DNA of 6,823 bases from WLWS01 sp047638675 (GCA_047638675.1 JBLIML010000207.1:1-6823), one strand, 5' to 3'; shown: positions 1-6,737, counted from the stretch's first letter. Translations and numbers: made by a program. The notes: generated by a model not told the origin, from the letters alone.

Positions 1-58
1 AGCGTTTATTGTTCAAGCTTGGATCTTACCTCGATTTGCTGATATAGCTTTCCATCTT

Positions 59-1285
59 CTACGATGCATCGGCGAGTGCAGGGATCTTTTTACGCAGCAT
101 CAGGTACATAAAAAGATAAATGGACATACCAATTATAGTGGCACATGCGCACATCATAAAAACACCGCCATAACCGAAACCCATTCCTAAAATTGTTGCC
201 GCCATGTTCGGTCCAATAATTTGACCCAGACCCTGTGCGGCTATTATCAGTGATGGGAATCTCCCTGAATGATCGACGTTGGCAATGGTGGACATCTGGT
301 AGACATCGATAAAAATCCACAGAAAATTGAACATGAATACGCTTATCAGAATGTTCATATCAGTAATGCCTCCAGCCAGCATGCTGACAATAATCGACTG
401 AATGATCAGGGTCACCAGTAAGGGACGCGCGAGACCAAAACGATTGCTCAAAACGGTGGCAAAAAGGCAACCGAGTATGCTTAGGAAGGAGGCCCAGACA
501 AGCACTCGTCCCACCCATTCGGGATCGGCGCTTGAAATGTCACGGTCAGCGCTGGCGAGTTCGATATAGGTCCAATACGCGCCGATATTGATGTAGGTAA
601 ATGTTATAGCGCAAAGCACCAGCCAGGGGACGTATTTTGGAACGTGTTTATGTTCAACGCGAAGCGACCCGTTTGATTCTTCGCTATCGACTTCGATATC
701 GAGCCCCTTCTCTAGCGGATACGGTGGCACCCATCTTACAAACAACAATGAAGAAGCAAAGCAGCCAATAAACAGAATGTAAATGCCACTCATTGTCAGT
801 TGCGGCAATATATGCATTTCAAGTGACTGCGAAAATGCAAAAGCAAATAACATCATGTTAAATGCGCGTGCAGGTTTCGAGGTCGCGCCAAGTGAAGCAA
901 CCGCCACAGCGGTATACATACCGCTACCGAAACCAGCGAGAAGTCGAAGCCAGAGCACCTGCTCATAATCAACTATGATTATGCATGATGCATTTGCCAA
1001 AATGGCTATTCCGGCCGATACAATCACTAGCCATTGTCGGTTAACTTTCGTGATGATTATCGAGGCAACGACGGCACCGATTGAAAGTCCGCCAAGGTCA
1101 GCGCCAGCGACACGCCCAACCTGGACTTCAGTGAATCCAAGCAGGCTGACCCAGGCAGAGCTGATAACAGGAATACCAACCAGCACACCGTAGCCTACAA
1201 GGGTCATGTAAAGTGCTACTGATATCGATTTCCAACCGTCAAAAACGGTTCCGTGATGGTGCAGCGTTTTACCGTCGCCTGTCAT
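59..1285 (-). CDS. Major facilitator superfamily (MFS) transporter, 12 TM
   Basis: This is a 408-residue inner-membrane secondary transporter, a typical MFS length. Hydrophobic segments fall at about residues 20-45, 62-80, 86-105, 110-132, 141-163, 167-186, then 220-240, 258-282, 286-306, 310-331, 345-368 and 374-397. A hydrophilic central loop (about 187-219, rich in Glu, Ser and Lys) separates the two six-helix halves. The segment RLLAGFGSGM at 114-123 matches the Arg/Gly-rich start of MFS helix 4, and D63-LGG precedes the loop-2/3 motif region, which ends in KVNRQ. The ATG start is preceded by only a weak GGG at 4-6 bases. It leaves a short His-rich cytoplasmic tail before helix 1, which fits the fold. 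The substrate cannot be read from sequence. The upstream same-strand M20 hydrolase gene, 298 bases away, hints at an amino acid, aromatic acid or peptide-derived product, but this is inference. Confidence 0.88.
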   Translation of the reverse strand: MTGDGKTLHHHGTVFDGWKSISVALYMTLVGYGVLVGIPVISSAWVSLLGFTEVQVGRVAGADLGGLSIGAVVASIIITKVNRQWLVIVSAGIAILANASCIIIVDYEQVLWLRLLAGFGSGMYTAVAVASLGATSKPARAFNMMLFAFAFSQSLEMHILPQLTMSGIYILFIGCFASSLLFVRWVPPYPLEKGLDIEVDSEESNGSLRVEHKHVPKYVPWLVLCAITFTYINIGAYWTYIELASADRDISSADPEWVGRVLVWASFLSILGCLFATVLSNRFGLARPLLVTLIIQSIIVSMLAGGITDMNILISVFMFNFLWIFIDVYQMSTIANVDHSGRFPSLIIAAQGLGQIIGPNMAATILGMGFGYGGVFMMCACATIIGMSIYLFMYLMLRKKIPALADAS

Positions 1286-1583
1286 CGACCCGGAATATCT
1301 ACTGGTGCACTAGCAATTGGAATGGGCAATAGCACTTTCTTAGAAACCATATCTTATTTTTGTCATTATTGAAGCGTCCCTGCTGAAGTGTAACATCCGT
1401 ACTAATAAATCCAGAAAAGCCAAATGTACATAAGGTGATGAAAGTCAGTTTCACTCGTTTGCGATACTTCCATTATCCACTTTATTCACGAGTGCGTTTG
1501 GCCAGAGATGGATAGATGTACTATTTCTCGCATTACGCGATTACCACATCTCCCTTATTTATTAGATGTGAGAACTATCTCAC
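1286..1583. other. Intergenic region between M20 gene and MFS gene
   Basis: This 298-base, AT-rich gap lies between the amidohydrolase stop codon and the MFS start codon, both genes being on the minus strand. I see no convincing ORF and no RNA gene. The right end holds two overlapping inverted repeats, listed separately. Any MFS promoter should lie here, but I could not find a pair of hexamers good enough to call. The gap is long enough for the MFS gene to have its own promoter. Confidence 0.5.
1545..1583 (-). terminator. Overlapping hairpins after the M20 stop codon, possible 3' end signal
   Basis: Two perfect inverted repeats abut the amidohydrolase stop codon. The first is GTGAGA at 1568-1573 with TCTCAC at 1578-1583, a 6-bp stem with a 4-base loop. 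The second is CACATCT at 1545-1551 with AGATGTG at 1564-1570, a 7-bp stem with a 12-base loop. They share bases 1568-1570, so both cannot be fully formed at once. In the minus-strand transcript no clear U-run follows either stem, so this is not a textbook intrinsic terminator. It may stabilise the mRNA 3' end or mark a weak stop. Confidence 0.3.
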
Positions 1584-2894
1584 TTACTTTTCTTTCAAAT
1601 AATCGACGACAAGAGATGATAGTACCCGCACCCCGAGTGGGAATGTATCTTCATTAACGTAGTAAAAGGGAGAGTGGTTAGTCGCCGCCTCATCTGAAGC
1701 GACACCCTTTGCATTTATACCAAGAAGAATATACAAGCCGGGTATCAGTTCCTGGTAAAAAGAAAAGTCTTCTGATGGTGTAAGTGGTGGTGTCACTATC
1801 AAGCCTGCACCAGCAACTCTGCGCAGCGTCGGCAGCATCTTCGCGGTGAGTTCCGGATCATTATAGGTGACAGGTGCATAAGGCGTAATGCTTACTGTCG
1901 CCGTCGCGCCTGAACTCTCGGCAATCTTAACCGCCGTGCGACGAATGCGCTGTACCACATCTTCGCGTATTTTGGGTTCAAGTATTCTGATAGTGCCTCG
2001 CATCTCGGCGCTGTCCGGGATGATGTTCTCTCTTAGACCTGCGTGAATACTGCCGATGGATATGATGGTGGGTGCGAGCGTTGAGTTGAGTTGTCGACTT
2101 GGAATCATTTGCAGGGCCAGTACGATTTGTGAGGCGACAACCACGGGATCAATCCCTGCCCAGGGAAGCGCGCCGTGGGTTTGTTTGCCCTGAACATGGA
2201 TCCGCAACGAATCTGCTCCAGCCAAAAGACCACCGGAGCGGTAACCAAGCGTGCCTGGTGGGGCAGGAAAGGTATGTAGTCCAAAAATTACTTCGGGTGA
2301 AGGATCCGTCAATACACCTTCTTTGATCATTAGTTGTGCCCCGCCTTCTTCACCCTCTGGTGGCCCCTCCTCTGCCGGCTGGAAAATAAATTTCACAGAG
2401 CCCGCGAGCTCGTTACGAAGGCCATGCAAGACTTCAGCAACACCCATCATGATGGCAGTATTCACATCATGCCCACAGGCGTGCATAACGCCCACTTCAT
2501 TTCCGTTATAGATTGCCTTTACTTTGGAGGCGAATGGCAAATCCACTTGCTCGCTTACCGGCAGCGCATCCATGTCGGCACGCAAGGCAACTACGGGGCC
2601 GGGTTTAGCGCCACGCAGTATTGCCACGACACCCGTATGCGCAACTTTTGTCTGAACCTCCATACCAAGTTTACGTAGATGCTCAGCAACCAGTTTGGCA
2701 GTTCGAAATTCCCTGTTACCCAATTCAGGATGTTGATGAATATCCCTTCTCCATGCCTGTACCTTTGGTGTTACTGCATCCACCAGTGAATTTATTTGCA
2801 CCTCCGCTTTCTCCGCGGATAACGATGGCGAAAATAAACAAAACAAGGTCACGAGAAAAAATTCCCATGCACTAAAGTAAATAATTTTTGTCAC
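1584..2894 (-). CDS. Secreted M20-family metallo-amidohydrolase (HipO/ILL2-like N-acyl-amino-acid hydrolase)
   Basis: This 436-residue protein has an N-terminal signal peptide: a hydrophobic core at about residues 11-22 and a likely cleavage site after SPSLSA at residue 27, so it is probably periplasmic. The mature part is a full-length M20D-type peptidase/amidohydrolase. The RRDIHQHPELGN segment (49-60), RADMDALPV (105-113), MHACGHD (137-143), the EEG motif at 175-177, GLHTFP (205-210) and NHSP (406-409) are all present. By family knowledge C140, H142, E176, H207 and H407 form the dinuclear metal site; E175 is the general base. Such enzymes hydrolyse N-acyl or N-aroyl amino acids, auxin-type conjugates or related amides, but the substrate is not set by these motifs. 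The inserted dimerisation (lid) domain is about 225-340. The start codon is GTG, and no in-frame ATG lies upstream before a stop. The Shine-Dalgarno (GAGAA, about 8 bases upstream) is weak. Confidence 0.92.
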   Translation of the reverse strand: MTKIIYFSAWEFFLVTLFCLFSPSLSAEKAEVQINSLVDAVTPKVQAWRRDIHQHPELGNREFRTAKLVAEHLRKLGMEVQTKVAHTGVVAILRGAKPGPVVALRADMDALPVSEQVDLPFASKVKAIYNGNEVGVMHACGHDVNTAIMMGVAEVLHGLRNELAGSVKFIFQPAEEGPPEGEEGGAQLMIKEGVLTDPSPEVIFGLHTFPAPPGTLGYRSGGLLAGADSLRIHVQGKQTHGALPWAGIDPVVVASQIVLALQMIPSRQLNSTLAPTIISIGSIHAGLRENIIPDSAEMRGTIRILEPKIREDVVQRIRRTAVKIAESSGATATVSITPYAPVTYNDPELTAKMLPTLRRVAGAGLIVTPPLTPSEDFSFYQELIPGLYILLGINAKGVASDEAATNHSPFYYVNEDTFPLGVRVLSSLVVDYLKEK

Positions 2895-3012
2895 TAAATT
2901 TTCTCGCTTGTATTCCTGTTTAACTGACGGGTCTTTCGTACTCGGAGCTTCTCATCTCGCCCATTGTTACCGCAACATCACTATTTTTTAAATGCGTAAA
3001 ATCACTACTGCT

Positions 3013-3029
3013 ATTCTTTTGAAAAGAAT
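3013..3029. promoter_or_regulatory. 17-base palindrome upstream of the M20 gene
   Basis: ATTCTTTT at 3013-3020 and AAAAGAAT at 3022-3029 are perfect 8-base inverted repeats around a single central base. The site lies in the gap between the membrane-protein stop codon and the amidohydrolase start, about 120 bases upstream of the latter. It could be an operator for a dimeric regulator, or a weak AT-rich hairpin at the 3' end of the membrane-protein transcript. No regulator gene is in the window. Confidence 0.3.
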
Positions 3030-3054
3030 CGCTCACGATCATTTCCAATCTCGT

Positions 3055-3975
3055 TCAGCCCAGCTTGTCTTCGCGTAATTCCTCCAGACGATCCTGCTCC
3101 CACTCAGCCATATTAAGTTCGATGACCCAAAAACCGAATATCCACAGGAAGGCGTCCCAGGCGTAGATATAGTATCCAGTAATCCCCCACATCACGCCAT
3201 TAGCAATTAGCACCAGGTAAAACAGGGTTTTGACCTGGCGTACAGGGTTGAGCCAGCGACTCGCAAAGCGGTCTGCAGATTGCAGTAGTACCTCAATTTC
3301 GATCAAAGCGATAACTAACAACCAGACAAATGAATTACAGATATCAAGCAGACCCTGATACTGCACATGCGATAGCAATGATGCGCCTATTAATGATGGG
3401 TCGTCATCGAATTGGTAGAACACCTGGTCATCAGAGAGGCTGTCGCAGCTGAGACTGGTGATCTCTTCGTAGTCGATCGAGTCCATTTGCAGCCAGCGAT
3501 CTTGATCTGCGATCTGGCATACATCGCTAAGACCGGCAACTTCGGTAAACTCGTAATTCTGCATTGCCTCAACTGTATAGCCGTAGGCAGCGGAGAAGAT
3601 CAAGAGATAGCAAATTGCGCGTCCGGTTCTGAGTAGTGCCATTACTTTTACAGTAAAAGCTTCATTGGGCAAAGTGTAGGTTTCCAACTCGAACAAAATA
3701 ATAATGCCCATCCACGCCGCTGTATCGATGCTAGTTGAAAAACGCGTGTACAGATCCATCAAGGGTGCATTCTCCGGCAGGGCAGACAGCATTGCCTGGT
3801 AATCATCTACAAGGTAAATAAGGAGATTCGCCATCAACGATAGATACACAGTGTACTTGATGAATTGTGCCACACGTGGTCGTGTCAGTAAGGGCACTAG
3901 CATTGACTTTATCGTCGGTATGCTGAAAGGAGTTTGAAATGCGCTATTGTCGTTCATGGGTGAATCTACACTCAC
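3055..3975 (-). CDS. Unrecognised six-helix membrane protein
   Basis: I do not recognise this 306-residue protein. Hydrophobic segments lie at about residues 39-56, 84-101, 118-134, 210-231, 249-269 and 273-290, giving six likely helices in two groups of three. Between helices 3 and 4 is an acidic, probably periplasmic domain (about 138-205) with two cysteines (C153, C177) that could form a disulfide; C213 lies near helix 4. The C-terminus (291-306) is short and charged. Unusually, charged or polar residues sit in the helices, as in LFELETYTL (94-102) and LIEIEVLLQSADR (224-236), so a channel or sensor role is conceivable but unproven. The start is a GTG at 3975. An ATG at residue 7 (3955-3957) is an equally good start, as neither has a clear Shine-Dalgarno. 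The protein shares a strand with the M20 gene, 160 bases upstream of it. Confidence 0.8.
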   Translation of the reverse strand: MSVDSPMNDNSAFQTPFSIPTIKSMLVPLLTRPRVAQFIKYTVYLSLMANLLIYLVDDYQAMLSALPENAPLMDLYTRFSTSIDTAAWMGIIILFELETYTLPNEAFTVKVMALLRTGRAICYLLIFSAAYGYTVEAMQNYEFTEVAGLSDVCQIADQDRWLQMDSIDYEEITSLSCDSLSDDQVFYQFDDDPSLIGASLLSHVQYQGLLDICNSFVWLLVIALIEIEVLLQSADRFASRWLNPVRQVKTLFYLVLIANGVMWGITGYYIYAWDAFLWIFGFWVIELNMAEWEQDRLEELREDKLG

Positions 3976-3999
3976 TAGTTTTAATTCATCAAGCCGCTA

Positions 4000-4029
4000 A
4001 TTACACCAGGGTAAAATTTCACTTCTCAA
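4000..4029 (-). promoter_or_regulatory. Candidate sigma-70 promoter for the six-helix membrane protein
   Basis: On the minus strand, TTGAGA (4029-4024, 5 of 6 to consensus) and TGTAAT (4005-4000, 5 of 6) are separated by 18 bases. Transcription would start near 3993, leaving a leader of under 20 bases to the GTG codon at 3975, or about 35 to the ATG at 3957. The short leader slightly favours the internal ATG as the true start. Confidence 0.35.
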
Positions 4030-4047
4030 CAATCCTTAACATATACT
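4018..4047 (+). promoter_or_regulatory. Candidate sigma-70 promoter for the plus-strand small ORF and flavoenzyme
   Basis: TATACT at 4042-4047 is a good -10 box (5 of 6 to consensus). The best -35 is TTCACT at 4018-4023 (4 of 6) with an 18-base spacer. Its -35 region overlaps that of the candidate minus-strand promoter, so the two could compete for polymerase. The resulting flavoenzyme leader would be about 260 bases and would contain the small ORF at 4158-4304. Confidence 0.28.
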
Positions 4048-4157
4048 TACTCACTAGCCGATGCGATACGAAAATTTATTAACAGACATATTGAAAGTAT
4101 GGGACTTATTTCAAACACTAACAACAGTATGGTGCTTAAAATATTAATGTTTATCTT

Positions 4158-4304
4158 ATGTCTTACGGTATTCTCAAAGGTGATAGTGATAACAGTAAAT
4201 CAAACAGGGGCAATGATAAAACAGTGATCATCGTCGATGCAATTGAGGATCAAAGGCAGCGTAAAGCTTCTTTGCAAGTTGACTCCAAGCAGGTAACACA
4301 ATAA
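4158..4304 (+). CDS. Possible small protein, 48 aa, upstream of the flavoenzyme
   Basis: This ORF of 48 codons runs from ATG at 4158 to TAA at 4302-4304 and ends seven bases before the flavoenzyme start codon. The product is hydrophilic: a Ser/Asn/Lys-rich start (GDSDNSKSNRGNDK), then KTVIIVDAIEDQRQRKASLQ. It has no signal peptide or membrane segment. The codon choice in the second half looks protein-like and resembles the neighbouring gene, and the tight spacing would suit translational coupling. Against it, there is no visible Shine-Dalgarno before the ATG. The VIIVDA stretch faintly recalls the first strand of a receiver domain, but it is far too short to be one. It may be a leader peptide, a gene remnant or chance. 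An overlapping 42-codon ORF in another frame (4099-4227) is less credible. Confidence 0.3.
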   Translation: MSYGILKGDSDNSKSNRGNDKTVIIVDAIEDQRQRKASLQVDSKQVTQ

Positions 4305-4311
4305 TAAGCCC

Positions 4312-5700
4312 ATGACATTAAACTATCGCCAACTGAGCTTCTGGCATGACAGCCTGCCCTCGCCGATTAAGGTGAGACCAAGTCTGAATACCGACATCGA
4401 TGCCGATGTCGTTATTGTCGGCGCGGGGTATACCGGTTTGTGGACGGCCTATTACCTGAAGAAAATCGATCCCTCTTTGGATATTGTCGTGCTCGAAGCC
4501 GAAATCGCCGGCTTTGGTGCTTCAGGTCGAAACGGCGGCTGGTGTTCTTCTCACCTGTCTGGCATTGATCGCTTGCTAAAAGATCCCAGTCACAAGGAAG
4601 GTGCCTTGCGCCTTAAACGACTGATGTTCGAAACGGTGAAAGAGATTGGACTTGTCGCCGAGCGTGAATCTTTTGATTGCCATTATGAACGCTCCGGCGC
4701 TCTGGAGGTCGCTGTGCTGCCAGTTCAGTTGACTCGCCTGCAGGATGAGTGGAAATATCTGCGTGATCTTGGCTTCGGTGATGAGGATTATGACTGGCTC
4801 GATGCGAAAGCCGTGCGCGAAGTAATTAATGTTGATCAAGCTCTTGCTGCTATTCGCTTACATCATTGTGCGGCCATTCATCCAGCCCGGCTTGCACGTG
4901 CCCTTGCAGACGGTGTTGAAAGCCTGGGCGTCAGGATTTTCGAACACAGTCCCGTACAGGAATTCAAGGGCAATGTATTGATAACGCCCCGAGCCAAAAT
5001 CAGAGCGGAGACTATGTTGTTTACCACCGAGGGCTACACCGCCGGGCTTGGCGGGAAAGGACGAAGGCTGATTCCAGTACATTCCATGATGGTCGCAACC
5101 GAAGTCCTCAGCCAGGCGCAACTGGACGAGATCGGGTTTCGTCAACGCTGTACTTTTGGAAATAGTGATCGCATCGTCACCTACGGACAAGTGACTTCCG
5201 ATAAGCGTATCGCATTTGGCTGTCGAGGCAACTATCTTTTCGGTTCAGGAGTTCGTCACTCATTCGAGACCGCAGACCAGGAATTCAACCTGGTTCGGAA
5301 CACTCTGCTGCGTTTCTTCCCCGGCCTGCAAGGCATCCGCTTCACTCACGCCTGGGGTGGCGCCATGGGCGTATCACGATCCCTGCTTCCATCAATTAAT
5401 TTCGACCCCGACAAGCGTGTCGGCTGGGCCGGTGGCTATTTTGGTAGTGGCGTGGCAGCGACTCATCTGGCGGGTCAAACGCTTGCCGACCTCGTGACCG
5501 GGCAGGAGTCTGAACGACTTGCGACGCCCTGGGTGAATCCACCACATGCGGATCAGAATTGGGAACCTGAACCCTTGCGCTGGCTGGGCATTCGAGCCGC
5601 CCGTTTACTGATGAGTGTTGCTGACCGCTTAGATTACCGCGGAGGAATTTTCGCTCCTGTATTAGCAAAAGGACTCGATCTGTTGCGACCCGACCTTTAA
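4312..5700 (+). CDS. FAD-dependent oxidoreductase, DAO fold (PuuB-like amine/amino-acid oxidase)
   Basis: This 462-residue soluble flavoenzyme has a complete N-terminal FAD-binding Rossmann motif, VVIVGAGYTGLWTAYYL, at residues 33-49 (G37, G39, G42). A conserved acidic end of strand 2 (LEAE, 61-64) binds the ribose. The GASGRNGGWCS segment (69-79) is typical of the gamma-glutamylputrescine oxidase/DadA-like branch of the glycine/D-amino-acid oxidase family. Near the C-terminus, GWAGGYFGSGVAATHLAGQ (371-389) is the second FAD-contacting motif of this fold. Family members oxidise a C-N bond of an amine or amino acid, giving an imine that hydrolyses to an aldehyde or keto acid plus ammonia or amine. 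The exact substrate is not readable. The tail after about 405 is longer than needed for the fold and contains a mildly amphipathic helix (424-440). The ATG start gives normal spacing to the GxGxxG, although its Shine-Dalgarno is weak. No partner gene overlaps it downstream. Confidence 0.9.
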   Translation: MTLNYRQLSFWHDSLPSPIKVRPSLNTDIDADVVIVGAGYTGLWTAYYLKKIDPSLDIVVLEAEIAGFGASGRNGGWCSSHLSGIDRLLKDPSHKEGALRLKRLMFETVKEIGLVAERESFDCHYERSGALEVAVLPVQLTRLQDEWKYLRDLGFGDEDYDWLDAKAVREVINVDQALAAIRLHHCAAIHPARLARALADGVESLGVRIFEHSPVQEFKGNVLITPRAKIRAETMLFTTEGYTAGLGGKGRRLIPVHSMMVATEVLSQAQLDEIGFRQRCTFGNSDRIVTYGQVTSDKRIAFGCRGNYLFGSGVRHSFETADQEFNLVRNTLLRFFPGLQGIRFTHAWGGAMGVSRSLLPSINFDPDKRVGWAGGYFGSGVAATHLAGQTLADLVTGQESERLATPWVNPPHADQNWEPEPLRWLGIRAARLLMSVADRLDYRGGIFAPVLAKGLDLLRPDL

Positions 5701-5912
5701 TGTCCACTGATGAGCAGGCTAAACTTTGCCAATCCCACAGAGCTGCAAAAAGCAGGAAATCGAAATAAAGCAGTCGAGCCGCTTCCCCTGGTCAATTTAA
5801 GATTGCATCACCTGCCTGTAATTTGTCACTGACTGAAGCATCACCAATCGGCCTCATATCCGTCCTGTCTGTACATTTCCGCCGGCCTTAGACCCAGGGG
5901 CTTGCTGCCTAA
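5701..5912. other. Non-coding gap after the flavoenzyme
   Basis: I see no convincing gene, RNA or intrinsic terminator in these 212 bases. A 22-codon ORF (ATG at 5700, stop at 5766-5768) overlaps the flavoenzyme stop as TAATG, but it is short, basic and featureless. All frames soon meet stops. The stretch probably contains eroded sequence from the GGDEF part of the pseudogene that follows. Confidence 0.45.
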
Positions 5913-5984
5913 AGATTCACCCTGCAAGGTCGATAAGTAGGCATAAGGTTTTCAAAAGTCAATGCCGCGGATGCGGCCTGTCGC
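5913..5984 (+). pseudogene. Remnant of a GGDEF domain C-terminus, in frame with the EAL fragment
   Basis: The frame that continues into the EAL ORF reads RFTLQGR, then a TAA stop at 5934-5936, then VGIRFSKVNAADAACR directly before the methionine at 5985. In GGDEF-EAL proteins the GGDEF domain ends with a strand of the type RFxWxGRxFxVGVSIG and then a helix of the type AADAACYxAKExGRNRV. Both are recognisable here, with an in-frame stop and an apparent loss of about 15-20 residues between VG and the AADAAC helix. No GGDEF active-site motif is seen upstream. This indicates decay of the diguanylate-cyclase half. The AADAAC-MAKESGR match is strong; the RFTLQGR match is weaker. Confidence 0.6.
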
Positions 5985-6737
5985 ATGGCAAAGGAATCTG
6001 GGCGTAGGCAGGTTCAGATACTCGATATAGAAGATGAGCGTGTTAAACGCGGCCGTAATGAACTACTTCAATTAAATATTGTACTCAACGCGATAGATGA
6101 ATCTCGATTCATATTGTATTTTCAGAACATTGTTCACTTACAGGGACAAGGCGGTGCAGGCAAGCAATATGAAATTTTAGTCCGGATGAATGCAGAAAAT
6201 GATGAGATTCTTTGTTCTGATGAGTTTATGCCGCTCATCGAACAATATCATTTGAGTTCAAATCTGGACAAATGGGTGATGAGAGACGCGACCGACATGC
6301 TAACTCAAAATCTACAGGAACTTGAGAAACTTGATTTATGTTTGATCAAACTTTCAACAGCATCACTCAAAAATGAATCCTTCCGACTATTTGCCCTGGA
6401 CCTGGTGAAAGAAAATCCATTGCTGGGACAAAAGCTTTGTTTCGAAATTTCAGAAACAGCGGTGAAGTCTGATATAGGTGTTGCAACTGGCTTTATTAAC
6501 GAATTGAAAAAGTATCACGTGCGGTTTGCACTTGATGATTTTGGCGCCGGTCATTCATCTTTGGAGAAATTGGACAGCCTGCCCGTTGACTATATAAAAA
6601 TAGATGGAGCTTACGTAAATGAAATGCTTAACAATCCATGCGATATGGCTACAGTAAAGTCAATTGCGAAGCTTGGCTGTACAACTGCCAAAGCCCTCTG
6701 TGTCAACCTGATCCCATACACTCCCTGTTTGGGATAA
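5985..6737 (+). pseudogene. Truncated EAL-domain (cyclic-di-GMP phosphodiesterase) gene
   Basis: The open frame gives 250 residues. The first 30 or so (MAKESGRRQVQIL onward) are the tail of a GGDEF domain and a linker, so the ATG is probably an old internal methionine; it has no Shine-Dalgarno. The EAL domain begins near residue 36. Present are the signature as YEILVRM (E63), E154 in CFEISETAV, the DDFGAG motif (D184, D185) and K205 in VDYIKIDG. The Asn that binds Mg2+ in active enzymes is Lys122 (LIKLS in place of a NLS-type motif). Similarity ends after VKSIAKLG at residue 231. The final 19 residues are unrelated, and the later catalytic Glu of the EGVE-type motif and the final Gln-containing loop are missing. 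The fold is incomplete and catalysis is very unlikely. The original gene was probably a membrane or cytoplasmic GGDEF-EAL signalling protein. It could be annotated as an EAL-domain CDS, but I judge it broken at both ends. Confidence 0.75.
6711..6735. repeat. Hairpin in the sequence that replaces the EAL 3' end
   Basis: ATCCCATACA at 6711-6720 and TGTTTGGGAT at 6726-6735 are inverted repeats with 9 of 10 positions paired around a 5-base loop. A second pair, CTGTGTC (6698-6704) and GACACAG (6757-6763), encloses it. The nested symmetry lies between the point where EAL similarity ends and the start of a new ORF, as expected for a terminal or regulatory region of a mobile element or for a promoter operator. 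No T-run follows, so it is not a clear terminator. Confidence 0.4.

Noticed and set aside
979..991. ATGCAT repeated with a one-base gap inside the MFS gene
   Set aside because: It lies in a well-supported coding region and reads as ordinary codons; there is no sign of a regulatory or recombination role.
2099..2678. Several plus-strand ORFs of 75-114 codons opposite the M20 gene
   Set aside because: They are antisense shadows of a strongly supported enzyme gene and show no domain or start signals of their own.
4576..5707. Minus-strand ORFs of 87, 110 and 103 codons, and a +1-frame ORF at 5216-5497, within the flavoenzyme gene
   Set aside because: The flavoenzyme frame carries complete family motifs throughout; these alternatives have no recognisable features.
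5700..5768. 22-codon ORF overlapping the flavoenzyme stop as TAATG (MSTDEQAKLCQ...)
   Set aside because: The overlap would suit translational coupling, but the peptide is very short, basic and featureless, and the following region shows decay. It was not supported as a gene.
5964..5977. GCCGC-GGAT-GCGGC inverted repeat before the EAL ORF
   Set aside because: It encodes the conserved AADAA helix of the old GGDEF domain, so the symmetry is explained by Ala codons.
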